From assembly GCA_039028895.1 (NCBI GenBank), contig JBCCHF010000070.1:1-23493 (forward strand): 23,493 nucleotides of DNA, written 5' to 3'. Shown in pieces: positions 8,338-17,195 of the stretch. This DNA is from JAHDCJ01 sp039028895 (GTDB lineage Bacteria > Bacteroidota > Bacteroidia > Chitinophagales > Saprospiraceae). Every line of letters begins with the position of its first letter. The stretch's first letter is position 1. Position numbers and translations under genes: made by a program. The notes below the pieces were generated by a model. It worked only from the letters and a program-made list of their open reading frames with translations, was not told the origin of the DNA and searched no databases.

Positions 8338-9984
8338 TTAAGTTTGAATTACACCCGGGTTAAATTTTTCTACTGTCGCATTATTGGCCGCTTCGATCCC
8401 CATTGAAATTACCTGCCTGGTTTTGATAGGGTCTATAATTGCATCAACCCATAATCTTGAAGCGGCATAAACGGGCTTGGTTTGTTCGTCGTAACGCGAT
8501 TTAATATCTTCATACATCGCCTTCTCTCTGTCGGGATCAATGCTTTCTCCTCTTGATTTCAATGAAGCAACTTGTATCTGTAGTAGTGTCTTGGCGGCCT
8601 GTGAGCCACCCATTACCGCAATTTTAGCCGTTGGCCACGCAACGATCAGTCTTGGATCGTAAGCTTTTCCGCACATCGCGTAATTGCCAGCTCCAAACGA
8701 ATTGCCCACCACGATTGTAAATTTTGGAACCGTGGAATTTGAAACAGCATTCACCATTTTTGCACCATCCTTAATGATTCCGCCATGCTCAGAGTCTTTT
8801 CCTACCATGAAGCCAGTTACATCCTGGAAGAAAACCAAGGGAATTTTCTTCTGATTACAATTTAAAATGAAACGTGCTGCTTTATCTGCTGAATCAGAGT
8901 AGATTACACCCCCAAAACGCATTTGACCTTTAGCTGTTTTTACAATTTCCCTATTGTTGGCGACTATCCCAACTGACCACCCATCAATTCTGGCGTAAGC
9001 ACAGATAATCGTCTTTCCATAGCCTTTTTTGTATTCAATTAGTTTGGAGTCGTCTACAATACATTTCAACAGGTCCCTCGTATTATAAGGCTTTGCCCCG
9101 CCTTCCGGGTAAATGCCATAAATTTGTTCTTGCTCAATAGCAGGAAGCTTTGGCTCCACACGATCAAACCCAGCAGTTTCAAAATGTCCGATCTTATCGA
9201 CAAGTTCTCTAATAGTGGCTAGACAGGTCTCGTCATCAGGCATTTTATAATCGGTTACACCGGAAATTTCAGATTGTGTTGTGGCGCCACCCAGGGTTTC
9301 TTTGTCAACATCTTCACCAATAGCAGCTTTTACTAGATATGGGCCTGCAAGAAAAATGGAACCAGTGCCATCCACAATTAAGGCTTCATCTGACATAATG
9401 GGCAAATAGGCACCACCGGCGACACAGCTTCCCATTATGGCAGCTATTTGTGGAATGCCCATACTTGACATTTTGGCGTTGTTGCGGAATATGCGTCCAA
9501 AATGTTCTTTGTCGGGGAAAATTTCATCCTGCATCGGCAAGAAAACACCAGCACTGTCGACTAGGTAAATTATGGGCAACCTGTTTTCCATGGCAATCTC
9601 CTGGGCCCTAAGGTTCTTCTTACCAGTGATGGGAAACCAGGCTCCGGCTTTAACAGTTGCATCGTTGGCTACAATAACACATTGACGGCCGCTGACATAG
9701 CCAATACCAGCAACTACACCTCCTGCAGGACAGCCGCCATATTCTTTGTACATACCATGTCCGGCAAATGCACCTATTTCCAGAAAGGGTCGTCTTTCAT
9801 CAATGAGCAAGGAAATTCTTTCCCGTGCGGTCAATTTACCTTTGCTCTTTAATTTTTCAATTTTCTTCTTGCCTCCTCCAAGGAATATTTCATCAAGCAT
9901 ACGGTTGATCGCAGAAACTTCCAGTTTCATGGCATCTTCATTCTTGTTAAACTCCAGGTTAACATCTGTTTTCCTTACTGGCAT
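8338..9984 (-). CDS. Acyl-CoA carboxylase carboxyltransferase (beta) subunit, methylcrotonyl-CoA type
   Basis: The 548-residue length matches MCC/PCC beta subunits. The N-half contains KLTARERISLLID and GGVVAGIGYVSGR. The stretch FLPMQDEIFPDKEHFGRIF, followed by GSCVAGGAYLPIMSDE, closely resembles methylcrotonyl-CoA carboxylase beta rather than propionyl-CoA carboxylase. The C-half contains FFQDVTGFMVGKDSEHGGI, VVGNSFGAGNYAMCGKAYDPR and WPTAKIAVMGG. The enzyme transfers carboxyl from biotin to an acyl-CoA, for methylcrotonyl-CoA in leucine degradation. The biotin-carboxylase alpha subunit it requires is not in this window. The minus strand reads tagaggt just before the ATG, a plausible ribosome-binding site. 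The MCC assignment is by motif similarity; related acyl-CoA substrates remain possible. Confidence 0.9.
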   Translation of the reverse strand: MPVRKTDVNLEFNKNEDAMKLEVSAINRMLDEIFLGGGKKKIEKLKSKGKLTARERISLLIDERRPFLEIGAFAGHGMYKEYGGCPAGGVVAGIGYVSGRQCVIVANDATVKAGAWFPITGKKNLRAQEIAMENRLPIIYLVDSAGVFLPMQDEIFPDKEHFGRIFRNNAKMSSMGIPQIAAIMGSCVAGGAYLPIMSDEALIVDGTGSIFLAGPYLVKAAIGEDVDKETLGGATTQSEISGVTDYKMPDDETCLATIRELVDKIGHFETAGFDRVEPKLPAIEQEQIYGIYPEGGAKPYNTRDLLKCIVDDSKLIEYKKGYGKTIICAYARIDGWSVGIVANNREIVKTAKGQMRFGGVIYSDSADKAARFILNCNQKKIPLVFFQDVTGFMVGKDSEHGGIIKDGAKMVNAVSNSTVPKFTIVVGNSFGAGNYAMCGKAYDPRLIVAWPTAKIAVMGGSQAAKTLLQIQVASLKSRGESIDPDREKAMYEDIKSRYDEQTKPVYAASRLWVDAIIDPIKTRQVISMGIEAANNATVEKFNPGVIQT

Positions 9985-10130
9985 ACCTCTACATTTTTAG
10001 CTTTAATCAGGAGGCACGAAATTACAAAAAATCAACCTTGAACCTTGTTTTATTTCCGGATATAGTAATTTTATATTTACTTAGCGATGCCGCATAAGTT
10101 TTCAATTCCCCTGGGACGAAACAACAAAGC

Positions 10131-11207
10131 TTGAGAAATTCGTTGATCCTCTTTTCTGTAATTTTTCTTTTGGCTTCCCCTCGCGGCGTTGCCCAGGACT
10201 GCTCATCCCTGGAAATAACAAACATTTCTGTTGATCATATTTCTTGTAACGGTCTGAGTAACGGACGAATAACTATTGAAATAGCAGGGGGATTAGCTCC
10301 ATATGAATATTCAATTAACAATGGCGTTGATTTTCAACCTGTTAATGGAACAGTAGTCATGGCAGCCGGACTCGTTGCCGGGATGTACGAAGTGGTGGTC
10401 AAGGATGATAATAATTGTACATTAACATTTAATGGCAACCCACTTGAAATTATTGAACCTGACCAATTGGAGATTGAATTGGAAGTCACTCAAAGAGGTT
10501 GTCCGGGTGATAATCTGGGGGAGATTACTGTATTGGGATTTGGCGGCACAATGCCATATACCTACTTATGGACAGATGGTTCCACTGGGGTCTCAATTTC
10601 TGGTCTTGAACCAGGGCAATATAGTTGTACCCTTACCGATGCCGGAGCCTGTAAGGTAGCGACGGATATCAGTTACCTGGATTTTAGTGAAGTCATTATT
10701 GATACCGGCCCAGATCTGATTATCCAGCCAGGAGAAGTCGAACAGTTTAATATATCGGTGAATATTCAAGAATTTTCAATCATTCAATGGAGTCCCGCTG
10801 AAGGATTAAGCGATGCAACAGCACTTAATCCGTTTGCCAGTCCACTTGCCACCACGACATATGAATTGTTTGTTTTAAGTGCCGATGGCTGCATTGGGAT
10901 GGGAGAAATTACAATAGTGGTATCGGAAAACCCTTTTGATGTAGTATTGCCAAATGCTTTTTCTCCAAATGCAGACGATCATAACGATATTTTTAGACCA
11001 TTAGTGACTACAAGCGCAGAGATTTCGATGATGAGGATTTATAATCGATGGGGAGAGGTGGTTTTCCAAAGTACCTCTGAATTGGGGTGGGATGGAAGTT
11101 ACCTGGGAACACCACAGCCGGTAGGCACTTATGTATACACAATTGAATATGTGGATCCTGATGGAGAACGAATAAAATTAAGTGGTGAAGTTAATCTCAT
11201 ACGCTGA
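10131..11207 (+). CDS. SprB-like surface protein with type IX secretion/gliding C-terminal domain (CHU_C)
   Basis: A 358-residue secreted protein. The start is TTG at 10131. The frame runs back to a stop at 10095-10097 with no ATG, and the TTG gives a standard signal peptide (MRNSLILFSVIFLLASPRGVAQ). Two SprB-type repeats follow (about 24-100 and 110-175: ISCNGLSNGRITIEIAGG, GGTMPYTYLWTDGSTG). Residues from about 271 form the gliding-motility-associated C-terminal domain (LPNAFSPNADDHNDIF, IYNRWGEVVF, WDGSYLG, PVGTYVYTIEY). This is the sorting domain of type IX-secreted adhesins. It is a short version of SprB-type adhesins. The next two genes encode the partners usually found beside such adhesins. 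Confidence 0.88.
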   Translation: MRNSLILFSVIFLLASPRGVAQDCSSLEITNISVDHISCNGLSNGRITIEIAGGLAPYEYSINNGVDFQPVNGTVVMAAGLVAGMYEVVVKDDNNCTLTFNGNPLEIIEPDQLEIELEVTQRGCPGDNLGEITVLGFGGTMPYTYLWTDGSTGVSISGLEPGQYSCTLTDAGACKVATDISYLDFSEVIIDTGPDLIIQPGEVEQFNISVNIQEFSIIQWSPAEGLSDATALNPFASPLATTTYELFVLSADGCIGMGEITIVVSENPFDVVLPNAFSPNADDHNDIFRPLVTTSAEISMMRIYNRWGEVVFQSTSELGWDGSYLGTPQPVGTYVYTIEYVDPDGERIKLSGEVNLIR

Positions 11208-11225
11208 CCTCTTGAACTTTATCTG

Positions 11226-12257
11226 ATGAAAAAACTGGATTTGAAGCTCAAAATTTTGACAAAGTGTCTGTCTTGTACGCTATGTTTCCTGATATTGGTT
11301 CAACCAATGACAGGGCAGGATATGCACTTTTCTCAGTTTGAGCGGAATTCCCTTATGCTAAATCCCGCCTTTACAGGTTACATTGAGGGGTCCTATCGTT
11401 TTCACCTCCATTTCAGGAACCAATGGTATAATCTCGCTGATAACGGCGTTTATAATACGCCTTCTGCATCGTTCGACCTCAATATAGGTATGAAGGAAAG
11501 TCATAGCTCTTATGGAATCGGACTTGTGGTTGCAAAAGATTATAGCGGCAGTGGCGCTTTTGAGCATTTAGTTGGCCTCCTCTCATTAAGTTATCACTTG
11601 GGTCTTGATGCCTTTGAAAAATATTTCCTGTCCATTGGTGTACAAGGAGGGGTGTACCAAAAGAAGCTTGATTTTACAAAGTTGACCTTTGAATCACAAT
11701 TTAACGGCTTTGAAATTGATCCTGGCATAGGTGCAATGGAAAACTTCCAACGAGAAGAAGTGATCCAGCCTAACTTTAGAGCAGGGGTTACCTGGTCTTC
11801 CTACTTCAGCGAAAAGATGCGGGTAATCGTCGGTGCTGCATATATGAATATGCTTGAAGCTGATGAGACTTTTCTCGAACGAAATAATCTGCCTTCCAGG
11901 CTTGTCGTTCACCTTGATGTTGGGATAAGTGTGGTTTCAAGAGTGGATTTGTCTTTCCTCTTGCTCTATATGAAACAGTCCGGTGTACAACAAACTAATG
12001 CGGGCGTGGTATTAGAATATAATTTCCCCAGAGATTATTCTTTTTCTATTGGAGGTGGCATCAGAAATAAAGATGCAGCCATTGGAAGGTTTGGACTTGG
12101 ATTCAAAGGTTTCGATATCCACTTCAGCTATGATATGACAACTTCAGACTTAAATGCTTTCAATGATGGGATTGGCGCTTTTGAGCTTTCATTAACTTAT
12201 ACAGGGAATTTTAAAAAGGCTGAAAAGCCAATAATGCCTGCCATCAGGTTCTTCTAA
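11226..12257 (+). CDS. PorP/SprF-family type IX secretion system outer-membrane protein
   Basis: A 343-residue protein with a signal peptide (SCTLCFLILVQPMTGQ) and the hallmark N-terminus QDMHFSQFERNSLMLNPAFTGY, found in nearly all PorP/SprF proteins. The rest is a series of amphipathic beta strands (YGIGLVVAKDYSG, LLSLSYHLG, YFLSIGVQGGVY, FGLGFKGFDIHFSYD), consistent with an outer-membrane barrel. Family members are needed for secretion or surface attachment of the SprB-type adhesin encoded next to them. The gene lies 18 bases after the SprB-like gene and 10 bases before the PorE-like gene, so the three probably form one operon. Confidence 0.93.
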   Translation: MKKLDLKLKILTKCLSCTLCFLILVQPMTGQDMHFSQFERNSLMLNPAFTGYIEGSYRFHLHFRNQWYNLADNGVYNTPSASFDLNIGMKESHSSYGIGLVVAKDYSGSGAFEHLVGLLSLSYHLGLDAFEKYFLSIGVQGGVYQKKLDFTKLTFESQFNGFEIDPGIGAMENFQREEVIQPNFRAGVTWSSYFSEKMRVIVGAAYMNMLEADETFLERNNLPSRLVVHLDVGISVVSRVDLSFLLLYMKQSGVQQTNAGVVLEYNFPRDYSFSIGGGIRNKDAAIGRFGLGFKGFDIHFSYDMTTSDLNAFNDGIGAFELSLTYTGNFKKAEKPIMPAIRFF

Positions 12258-12267
12258 ATCAAAAAGG

Positions 12268-14544
12268 ATGAAACCCAGAATTTGGTTTTCGCTGGTTGTA
12301 ATGTTGCTTTCTGCCACTGTATTTGGTCAGCCAGGAAAGGAAAAGTTAATGTTATCTGAGTACGAAGAAAAAGCAAATCATTTGATCCTCCAATCCAGTT
12401 ATGCTGAAGCAGCAAAATATCTTGAAAAGATTGTAGCCTATGAACCTCAGAATACCACATTGTTGTACCAGTTGGCTGAGGCTTATAGACTTGCGAGAAA
12501 TGGCGATCAGGCTGCAAAATACTATGGGAGAGTTTTAAAATTTTCAGACGATTCCGCCTATCTGAACTACCCGTTAATTCTTTTTCATTATGGCCGATGC
12601 CTAATGCAAGGGAGAAACTATTCAGAAGCAGAGATGATCTTCAGCCAGTTTCAAAGAAACTACAAAGGCAGCAAGGAAACCTATTATAAAAACTGGGCTG
12701 AAATACTAGCTAATAGCTGCAGTTGGGCAATTAATGAAAGTCATACGAGAGTGGATGTTGATATCCACCTTCTTGATAAGACTGTGAATTCAGGAAAAAC
12801 CGAATTCAGTCCTGTCCTTATCCAGGAAGATGTGCTCCTTTTTTCCTCTTTAAGGCCAGATCTTACGCAAAGTGCCGGCAGCAGTATGCGGGCTTCGATT
12901 TATACATCTCAATACAGCGGAGAAAAATGGTTAAAAGCCGTTCCTTTCCCAGGGCCATTCAGATATCTCGATGATCATGTCGGTCATGGCTCCTTTTCAC
13001 CGGATAAAGAACGGTTCTATTTTACTATATGCCCATCAAATACCAATAACGATCCACTTTGTTCCATTTACTATGTTCAGGTTGAAGGCAATTCCTGGAG
13101 CGATCCTTCATTTGTTTCAGCGATCAACATTGCAGGCTACGAATCCACCACCCCTTTTGTAACCATTGATAATCTTGGAACTGAGCGCATATATTTTGCC
13201 TCTGATAGGCCGGATGGGGAAGGGGGAAAAGATATTTGGTATGTGATTAGGGATGTCGCAGGTAATTTCACCTCAGCAAAAAATTTGGGGCCTTCAGTTA
13301 ATACGCCCTTTAATGAAGTCTCGCCTTTTGTTAACCTGGCTTCAAATACACTTTTTTTTAGTTCTGATGGTCAAATTGGGTACGGCGGATTTGATGTTTA
13401 CCGAATCCCTTTTGATGGTGAATCATTTGGACTGGCAATGAATATGGGGAAACCTTTTAATTCAAGCTTCGATGATATTTACTTCACCCAAAACCCTGAT
13501 GGAGAAGGCGGATTCATTGTGTCTAACAGAGAGAATATTTCAAAGGGAAATAGTAAGGCCTGCTGTGATAATATTTTCAGGTTTTCTAAAGTTAATACCA
13601 GTGCCATTAATGAAGAGATAGTTGTTCATGCCCGCGTTTTTGGTAAAGAAGGCCAACAGACCTTTGAGTTGGACGATGTACTAGTGCAATGGTTCGAAAT
13701 ATCGGATAATGGGGTAAAGGTTTGGTTGGAAGAGATTTTTGCTTTTGACAATAAGCCTTTTGAATTTTCTGCAGATAAAAGAAATCAATACGAAATAACC
13801 CTGGAAAAGAACGGGTATGAAAAAGGTGCTTTTGTTTTTGATCAAACTTTGCTGAATGCCGCCGATTCAATATTATTCAAAGATTTCTTTTTAAATGCGA
13901 AGGGAGTTTTAGTGCGTGGGGTCGTTTATGGGGAGGATGGTAAACGTATGATTTTACTACATGATGCAGAGATGAAAATATACAGATTATCCTATCAATC
14001 GGAAGCCCCCAAATTAGTCAAAACCATTGCGCTTAATTCTGAAGGCTTTAGGACTACAGTATCTCCAGGTGCAGATTATAGAATAGTCTTCACTAGGCCA
14101 GGTTTTCTTGTAGGAAGCCTTTACATAAACGCAGATCAATTGGAAGACCCTGTAATTCCAGAATTCAATGTCTCGCTGCTTCAGAAACAGGTTGGGGTTT
14201 CGACAATAATTCCTGGTATTGCATTCGAAAGCGGCAAAATAAACCTGGATAATTCTTCTATTAAGCAGGTTGAAAAGCTTGCTTTTTTCCTTTCGGATAA
14301 TCCAAAAGTAGATATTGAGATAGGGGCGTTCACAGATGATTCAGGATCCGCTTCGGTAAACCGGAATTTATCTGAGAAGAGAGCTAATGCAGTAATTGCT
14401 TACCTTATGGGAAAGGGAATAGCTCCGGAAAGACTTGTTGCAAAAGGCTACGGTGAATTGAATCCTGTGGCTCCAAACAATTCTGACGAAAATAGACAGA
14501 AGAACAGAAGAATTGAGATGAAAATCCTGAAAATCGGGAAGTAG
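12268..14544 (+). CDS. PorE-like protein: TPR, WD40-like beta-propeller, regulatory domain and OmpA domain
   Basis: A 758-residue periplasmic protein. A signal peptide (about 1-20, ending FGQ) is followed by TPR-like helices (about 25-150: SYAEAAKYLEKIVAYEPQN, GDQAAKYYGRVL). A PD40/WD40-like propeller (about 165-430) has repeats such as RIYFASDRPDGEGGKDIW and TLFFSSDGQIGYGGFDVY. Carboxypeptidase-regulatory-like modules occupy about 440-620. The OmpA peptidoglycan-binding domain (about 642-758) has IAFESGKINL, GAFTDDSGS, LSEKRANAVIAYLMGKGI, GYGELNP and NRRIEM. This order is that of PorE and the OmpA-like proteins paired with SprB/SprF. PorE anchors the type IX machinery to peptidoglycan. Whether this copy belongs to the core machine or to an accessory adhesin module is not decidable here; the context favours the latter. 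Confidence 0.9.
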   Translation: MKPRIWFSLVVMLLSATVFGQPGKEKLMLSEYEEKANHLILQSSYAEAAKYLEKIVAYEPQNTTLLYQLAEAYRLARNGDQAAKYYGRVLKFSDDSAYLNYPLILFHYGRCLMQGRNYSEAEMIFSQFQRNYKGSKETYYKNWAEILANSCSWAINESHTRVDVDIHLLDKTVNSGKTEFSPVLIQEDVLLFSSLRPDLTQSAGSSMRASIYTSQYSGEKWLKAVPFPGPFRYLDDHVGHGSFSPDKERFYFTICPSNTNNDPLCSIYYVQVEGNSWSDPSFVSAINIAGYESTTPFVTIDNLGTERIYFASDRPDGEGGKDIWYVIRDVAGNFTSAKNLGPSVNTPFNEVSPFVNLASNTLFFSSDGQIGYGGFDVYRIPFDGESFGLAMNMGKPFNSSFDDIYFTQNPDGEGGFIVSNRENISKGNSKACCDNIFRFSKVNTSAINEEIVVHARVFGKEGQQTFELDDVLVQWFEISDNGVKVWLEEIFAFDNKPFEFSADKRNQYEITLEKNGYEKGAFVFDQTLLNAADSILFKDFFLNAKGVLVRGVVYGEDGKRMILLHDAEMKIYRLSYQSEAPKLVKTIALNSEGFRTTVSPGADYRIVFTRPGFLVGSLYINADQLEDPVIPEFNVSLLQKQVGVSTIIPGIAFESGKINLDNSSIKQVEKLAFFLSDNPKVDIEIGAFTDDSGSASVNRNLSEKRANAVIAYLMGKGIAPERLVAKGYGELNPVAPNNSDENRQKNRRIEMKILKIGK

Positions 14545-14599
14545 TTCCTTCAAAAATTGAGGGCAATAAAATTACCTGTCGATATTTAGGTCCCATTAG

Positions 14600-14640
14600 T
14601 CTAACAATCACCTATGATAATATGTTAGATTGTACATTTG
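14600..14640 (+). promoter_or_regulatory. Candidate promoter and overlapping inverted repeat upstream of the DUF4836 gene
   Basis: TACATTTG at 14633-14640 fits the Bacteroidota -7 consensus TAnnTTTG. A 7-bp perfect inverted repeat (TCTAACA 14600-14606, TGTTAGA 14623-14629, spacer 16) lies immediately upstream, where a -33 contact or an operator would be. No clear -33 TTG is seen. The gene starts at 14680. Confidence 0.4.
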
Positions 14641-14679
14641 CTTCTGGTTTAATAATTAATCCCTTCAATCTAATTACCT

Positions 14680-16284
14680 ATGCATAAAATTAAGCAATTC
14701 GCAAGCTATGGGTTTATGGCCCTTATGATGCTCTTTGTCGTATCCTGTAATGAAAAACCTGCTACTGATACAGGTGATGCGTTAGGACTTGTGCCTGCCT
14801 CAGCATCAAACGTCTCTTCTTTTAATCCAAAGCGTTTAATGGATAAAGCTGATTTTGAGGCTGTTAAATCCATGCAGTTCTTTCAAGATGCACTCAAAGA
14901 GGCAAAAATGAATGAACCTGCCCTTGCAGCAGTAATGGAAGATCCTGAGAAGTCTGGAATCGACCTTGGGAAGAACGCCTACCTTTTTACCAAAATAAAG
15001 CCTGAAGGGAATATGGAACTCATTGGCGGGTTAGTTTTTTCTCTTGCTGATGCAGATGCTTTTGCCGATATGCTGCGTTCTGCTGACATCGGAGGATTTG
15101 AGAAAAGTAAGTCCTTTTCCTACGTGACCCCGGAGAGTGGAAGTATCATTGCCTGGGATGGAGAAAAAGGTTTTATAGGATCAGGTGCTGATAAAAATTC
15201 TATAGTTACGGCTGTAGAAGAAGTTTTTACAGGTCAGAACGATGGATCAATAGCTGATAATCCCGGTTTTCAGAAAGCCATGAAAGGTGATCATGATATT
15301 GTAACTTATATCAACTTTGATTCCTATACAAGTATGCTTCCTGAGGCTGCAAAACTTCAACTTGGAGCTATGGGACTTTCTGACGAAGACCTTGTCGGCA
15401 ATAATGTGGCCAGCTATGTCGATTTTAAAGATGGTGAGGTTCACTCAGAGTCTTTTATTAACCTTTCTAAGAAGGTTGAAAAAGATTTGAATATGTTGTT
15501 CAATGATAAAGTTACTACGGATTTTTCACCGTTTGTACCTAATGAAGGATTGACTTCATTCATGACGTTTGCAATGGACATTAAAGGCACTAACCAATTG
15601 CTCAAGGAAAAAGGTGTTGGTGGAATGGTTAATCTTGCCATTGCAAGATATGGATTAACAGCCGATGACCTTGCAAATGCTTTCGGTGGGGATATTATGC
15701 TTGCGGCTTTCGCCAATAATGACAGTAATAATCCTGAAATGCTTTTCGGGACTAACATTGCTGACAGTGATGTTTTGGATCAATTTATCCAGGTAGGGAA
15801 AGATGCGGGCTTCCTGTTTGCCGAAGACGAAAACATCTATACTATGAGAGGAACATCTGGTGCTTTAGGTGATGCTTTTAGAGGAATGGGGGCTCAGCCG
15901 TCTGTTACCTCAAATGATGCTCAGTTGTTAATCAAGGATGGCATGGTGTTTATTTCTTCTCGTAAGGATTTGATCGCAAAAATCAATGAAGGTGGCTTCC
16001 CTAATAACGAAAGAATCGAGGCATCCAAGTATAACAGCATTTCTAAAAATATTTTCGGAATGCACCTCGACTTTAGTGATCTCGCCAAATGGTCAGATCA
16101 ATTAGAATTACTACAGTTTGATGATTTGGAACTTAAGTCTAATCGCGAAAAGTCCGAAATGAGAATGCGGACAAACGAGCCTAATGAAAACAGCCTGAAG
16201 TCTATCTTCAAAATGATGAACGAAGCGTATAAGAAAGATAAACTGGACATTAAGGTTGATGATAAAGACAAAAAACTATCATAG
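14680..16284 (+). CDS. DUF4836-family lipoprotein
   Basis: A 534-residue protein with a lipoprotein signal peptide; the lipobox FVVSC puts the modified Cys at residue 23. The mature part starts LGLVPASASNVSSFNPKRLMDKADF and contains GSGADKNSIVTAVEEVF and a threefold pattern of VTYINFDSYTSMLP-like, MTFAMDIKGTNQ-like and FGMHLDFSDLAKW-like segments. These are typical of the DUF4836 proteins of Bacteroidota, whose function is unknown. It is probably anchored in an envelope membrane facing the periplasm. The gene has its own putative promoter, and an intrinsic-terminator hairpin lies 23 bases past its stop, inside the following ATPase gene. Confidence 0.87.
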   Translation: MHKIKQFASYGFMALMMLFVVSCNEKPATDTGDALGLVPASASNVSSFNPKRLMDKADFEAVKSMQFFQDALKEAKMNEPALAAVMEDPEKSGIDLGKNAYLFTKIKPEGNMELIGGLVFSLADADAFADMLRSADIGGFEKSKSFSYVTPESGSIIAWDGEKGFIGSGADKNSIVTAVEEVFTGQNDGSIADNPGFQKAMKGDHDIVTYINFDSYTSMLPEAAKLQLGAMGLSDEDLVGNNVASYVDFKDGEVHSESFINLSKKVEKDLNMLFNDKVTTDFSPFVPNEGLTSFMTFAMDIKGTNQLLKEKGVGGMVNLAIARYGLTADDLANAFGGDIMLAAFANNDSNNPEMLFGTNIADSDVLDQFIQVGKDAGFLFAEDENIYTMRGTSGALGDAFRGMGAQPSVTSNDAQLLIKDGMVFISSRKDLIAKINEGGFPNNERIEASKYNSISKNIFGMHLDFSDLAKWSDQLELLQFDDLELKSNREKSEMRMRTNEPNENSLKSIFKMMNEAYKKDKLDIKVDDKDKKLS

Positions 16285-16285
16285 A

Positions 16286-16921
16286 TTGATAAGACTCCAT
16301 CATATTCAGCCCGTGCCTTTGCGCGGGCTTTTTAGTTCCTCGGAAATCTGGAATGCTGATTGTCAATTTTTTAAAGGCAAATATTACCTCATTACTGCGC
16401 CATCAGGGAAGGGTAAGTCTACTTTTTTACATATAATTTATGGGCTTAGGCATGATTTTGAAGGAGATTTAATTATTGATGACCAATTCTCAAAATCCAT
16501 TGATGCTCCAAGTTGGTCTGTTTTAAGAGCCCAAAAGCTGGCCATTGTGTTCCAGGATCTAAGGTTATTTCTTGATCTGTCGGGTATTGAAAATATTCTG
16601 GTAAAAAATAAGCTGACCGATCATAAGACAGAGTCAGAGATCAACAATATGATCGAAAAGCTTGGGATAAGTGCAGTAATTCGGCAACCTGTTAATGCGC
16701 TTTCTTACGGACAAAGGCAGAGGGTTGCTTTAATTAGAGCTTTATGTCAGCCATTCGAATTTTTGTTGCTTGATGAGCCCTTCAGCCACCTGGATGAGGA
16801 CAATGCAAAAACTGCCAGAAATCTTGTTTTAGAAGAGTGTGAAAAGCAGAAAGCAGGATTAATTCTGGCTAGTTTGGGAGAAGATTATGGCATTAACTTT
16901 AATAAGAATCTGACTTTATAA
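16286..16921 (+). CDS. ABC-type ATP-binding protein without an adjacent permease
   Basis: The open frame begins at an ATG at 16256 inside the DUF4836 gene. The best start is TTG at 16286, one base after that gene's stop, giving a 211-residue protein that begins MIRLHHIQPVPLRG. It shows Walker A APSGKGKST, Q-loop VFQDLRLF, signature SYGQRQRVALIRAL and Walker B FLLLDEPFSHLD. The usual H-loop position reads ASLGED with no His. The protein resembles short ATPases of the LolD/MacB class. No permease gene is adjacent, so its membrane partner is unknown. Its 5' coding region contains a strong terminator-like hairpin, which should limit read-through from the DUF4836 promoter. Confidence 0.8.
   Translation: MIRLHHIQPVPLRGLFSSSEIWNADCQFFKGKYYLITAPSGKGKSTFLHIIYGLRHDFEGDLIIDDQFSKSIDAPSWSVLRAQKLAIVFQDLRLFLDLSGIENILVKNKLTDHKTESEINNMIEKLGISAVIRQPVNALSYGQRQRVALIRALCQPFEFLLLDEPFSHLDEDNAKTARNLVLEECEKQKAGLILASLGEDYGINFNKNLTL
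16308..16333 (+). terminator. Intrinsic-terminator hairpin embedded in the ATPase coding sequence
   Basis: The stem is 9 bp: 16308-16316 (agcccgtgc) with 16321-16329 (gcgcgggct), one G-U pair. The loop is four bases (cttt), followed by a run of T at 16329-16333. This has the form of a Rho-independent terminator for the DUF4836 gene. The same bases are read as QPVPLRGLF in the ATPase frame. Confidence 0.75.
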
Positions 16922-16983
16922 ATTTCTGCATTTCCACTGAACTTTTTCAGTCAAAAATATTGTTGAAAAAAATGATTGAGTGA

Positions 16984-17016
16984 TTTGCCTATTAAATTTG
17001 AATTATAGTATATTTG
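16984..17016 (+). promoter_or_regulatory. Promoter of tRNA-Gly (Bacteroidota type)
   Basis: TTTG at 16984-16987 and TATATTTG at 17009-17016 match the -33 and -7 (TAnnTTTG) elements, with a 21-base spacer. The tRNA starts 13 bases after the -7 element. The nearly identical string at the tRNA-Leu promoter supports the call. Confidence 0.7.
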
Positions 17017-17028
17017 CAATCCCTTTAA

Positions 17029-17101
<73 letters not shown>

Positions 17102-17109
17102 CTAAAAAA

Positions 17110-17136
17110 AAGCCTCGTCATTTTGACGGGGCTTTT
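17110..17136. terminator. Bidirectional intrinsic terminator between tRNA-Gly and hsp20
   Basis: The stem is 11 bp: 17110-17120 (aagcctcgtca) with 17124-17134 (tgacggggctt), one G-U pair, three-base loop. A T-run follows on the right and an A-run precedes on the left. It can therefore end the tRNA-Gly transcript and also the convergent heat-shock gene. Confidence 0.85.
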
Positions 17137-17195
17137 TACTTGTTAAGTCTTCGCAGGGTCTCCTGTGAGAGTGCCTGCCTATCTAAAAATATCCA

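Noticed and set aside
16256..16285. ATG at 16256 as the ABC ATPase start
   Set aside because: It lies inside the last codons of the DUF4836 gene and adds a basic tail before the natural N-terminus; TTG at 16286 gives a typical ATPase beginning.
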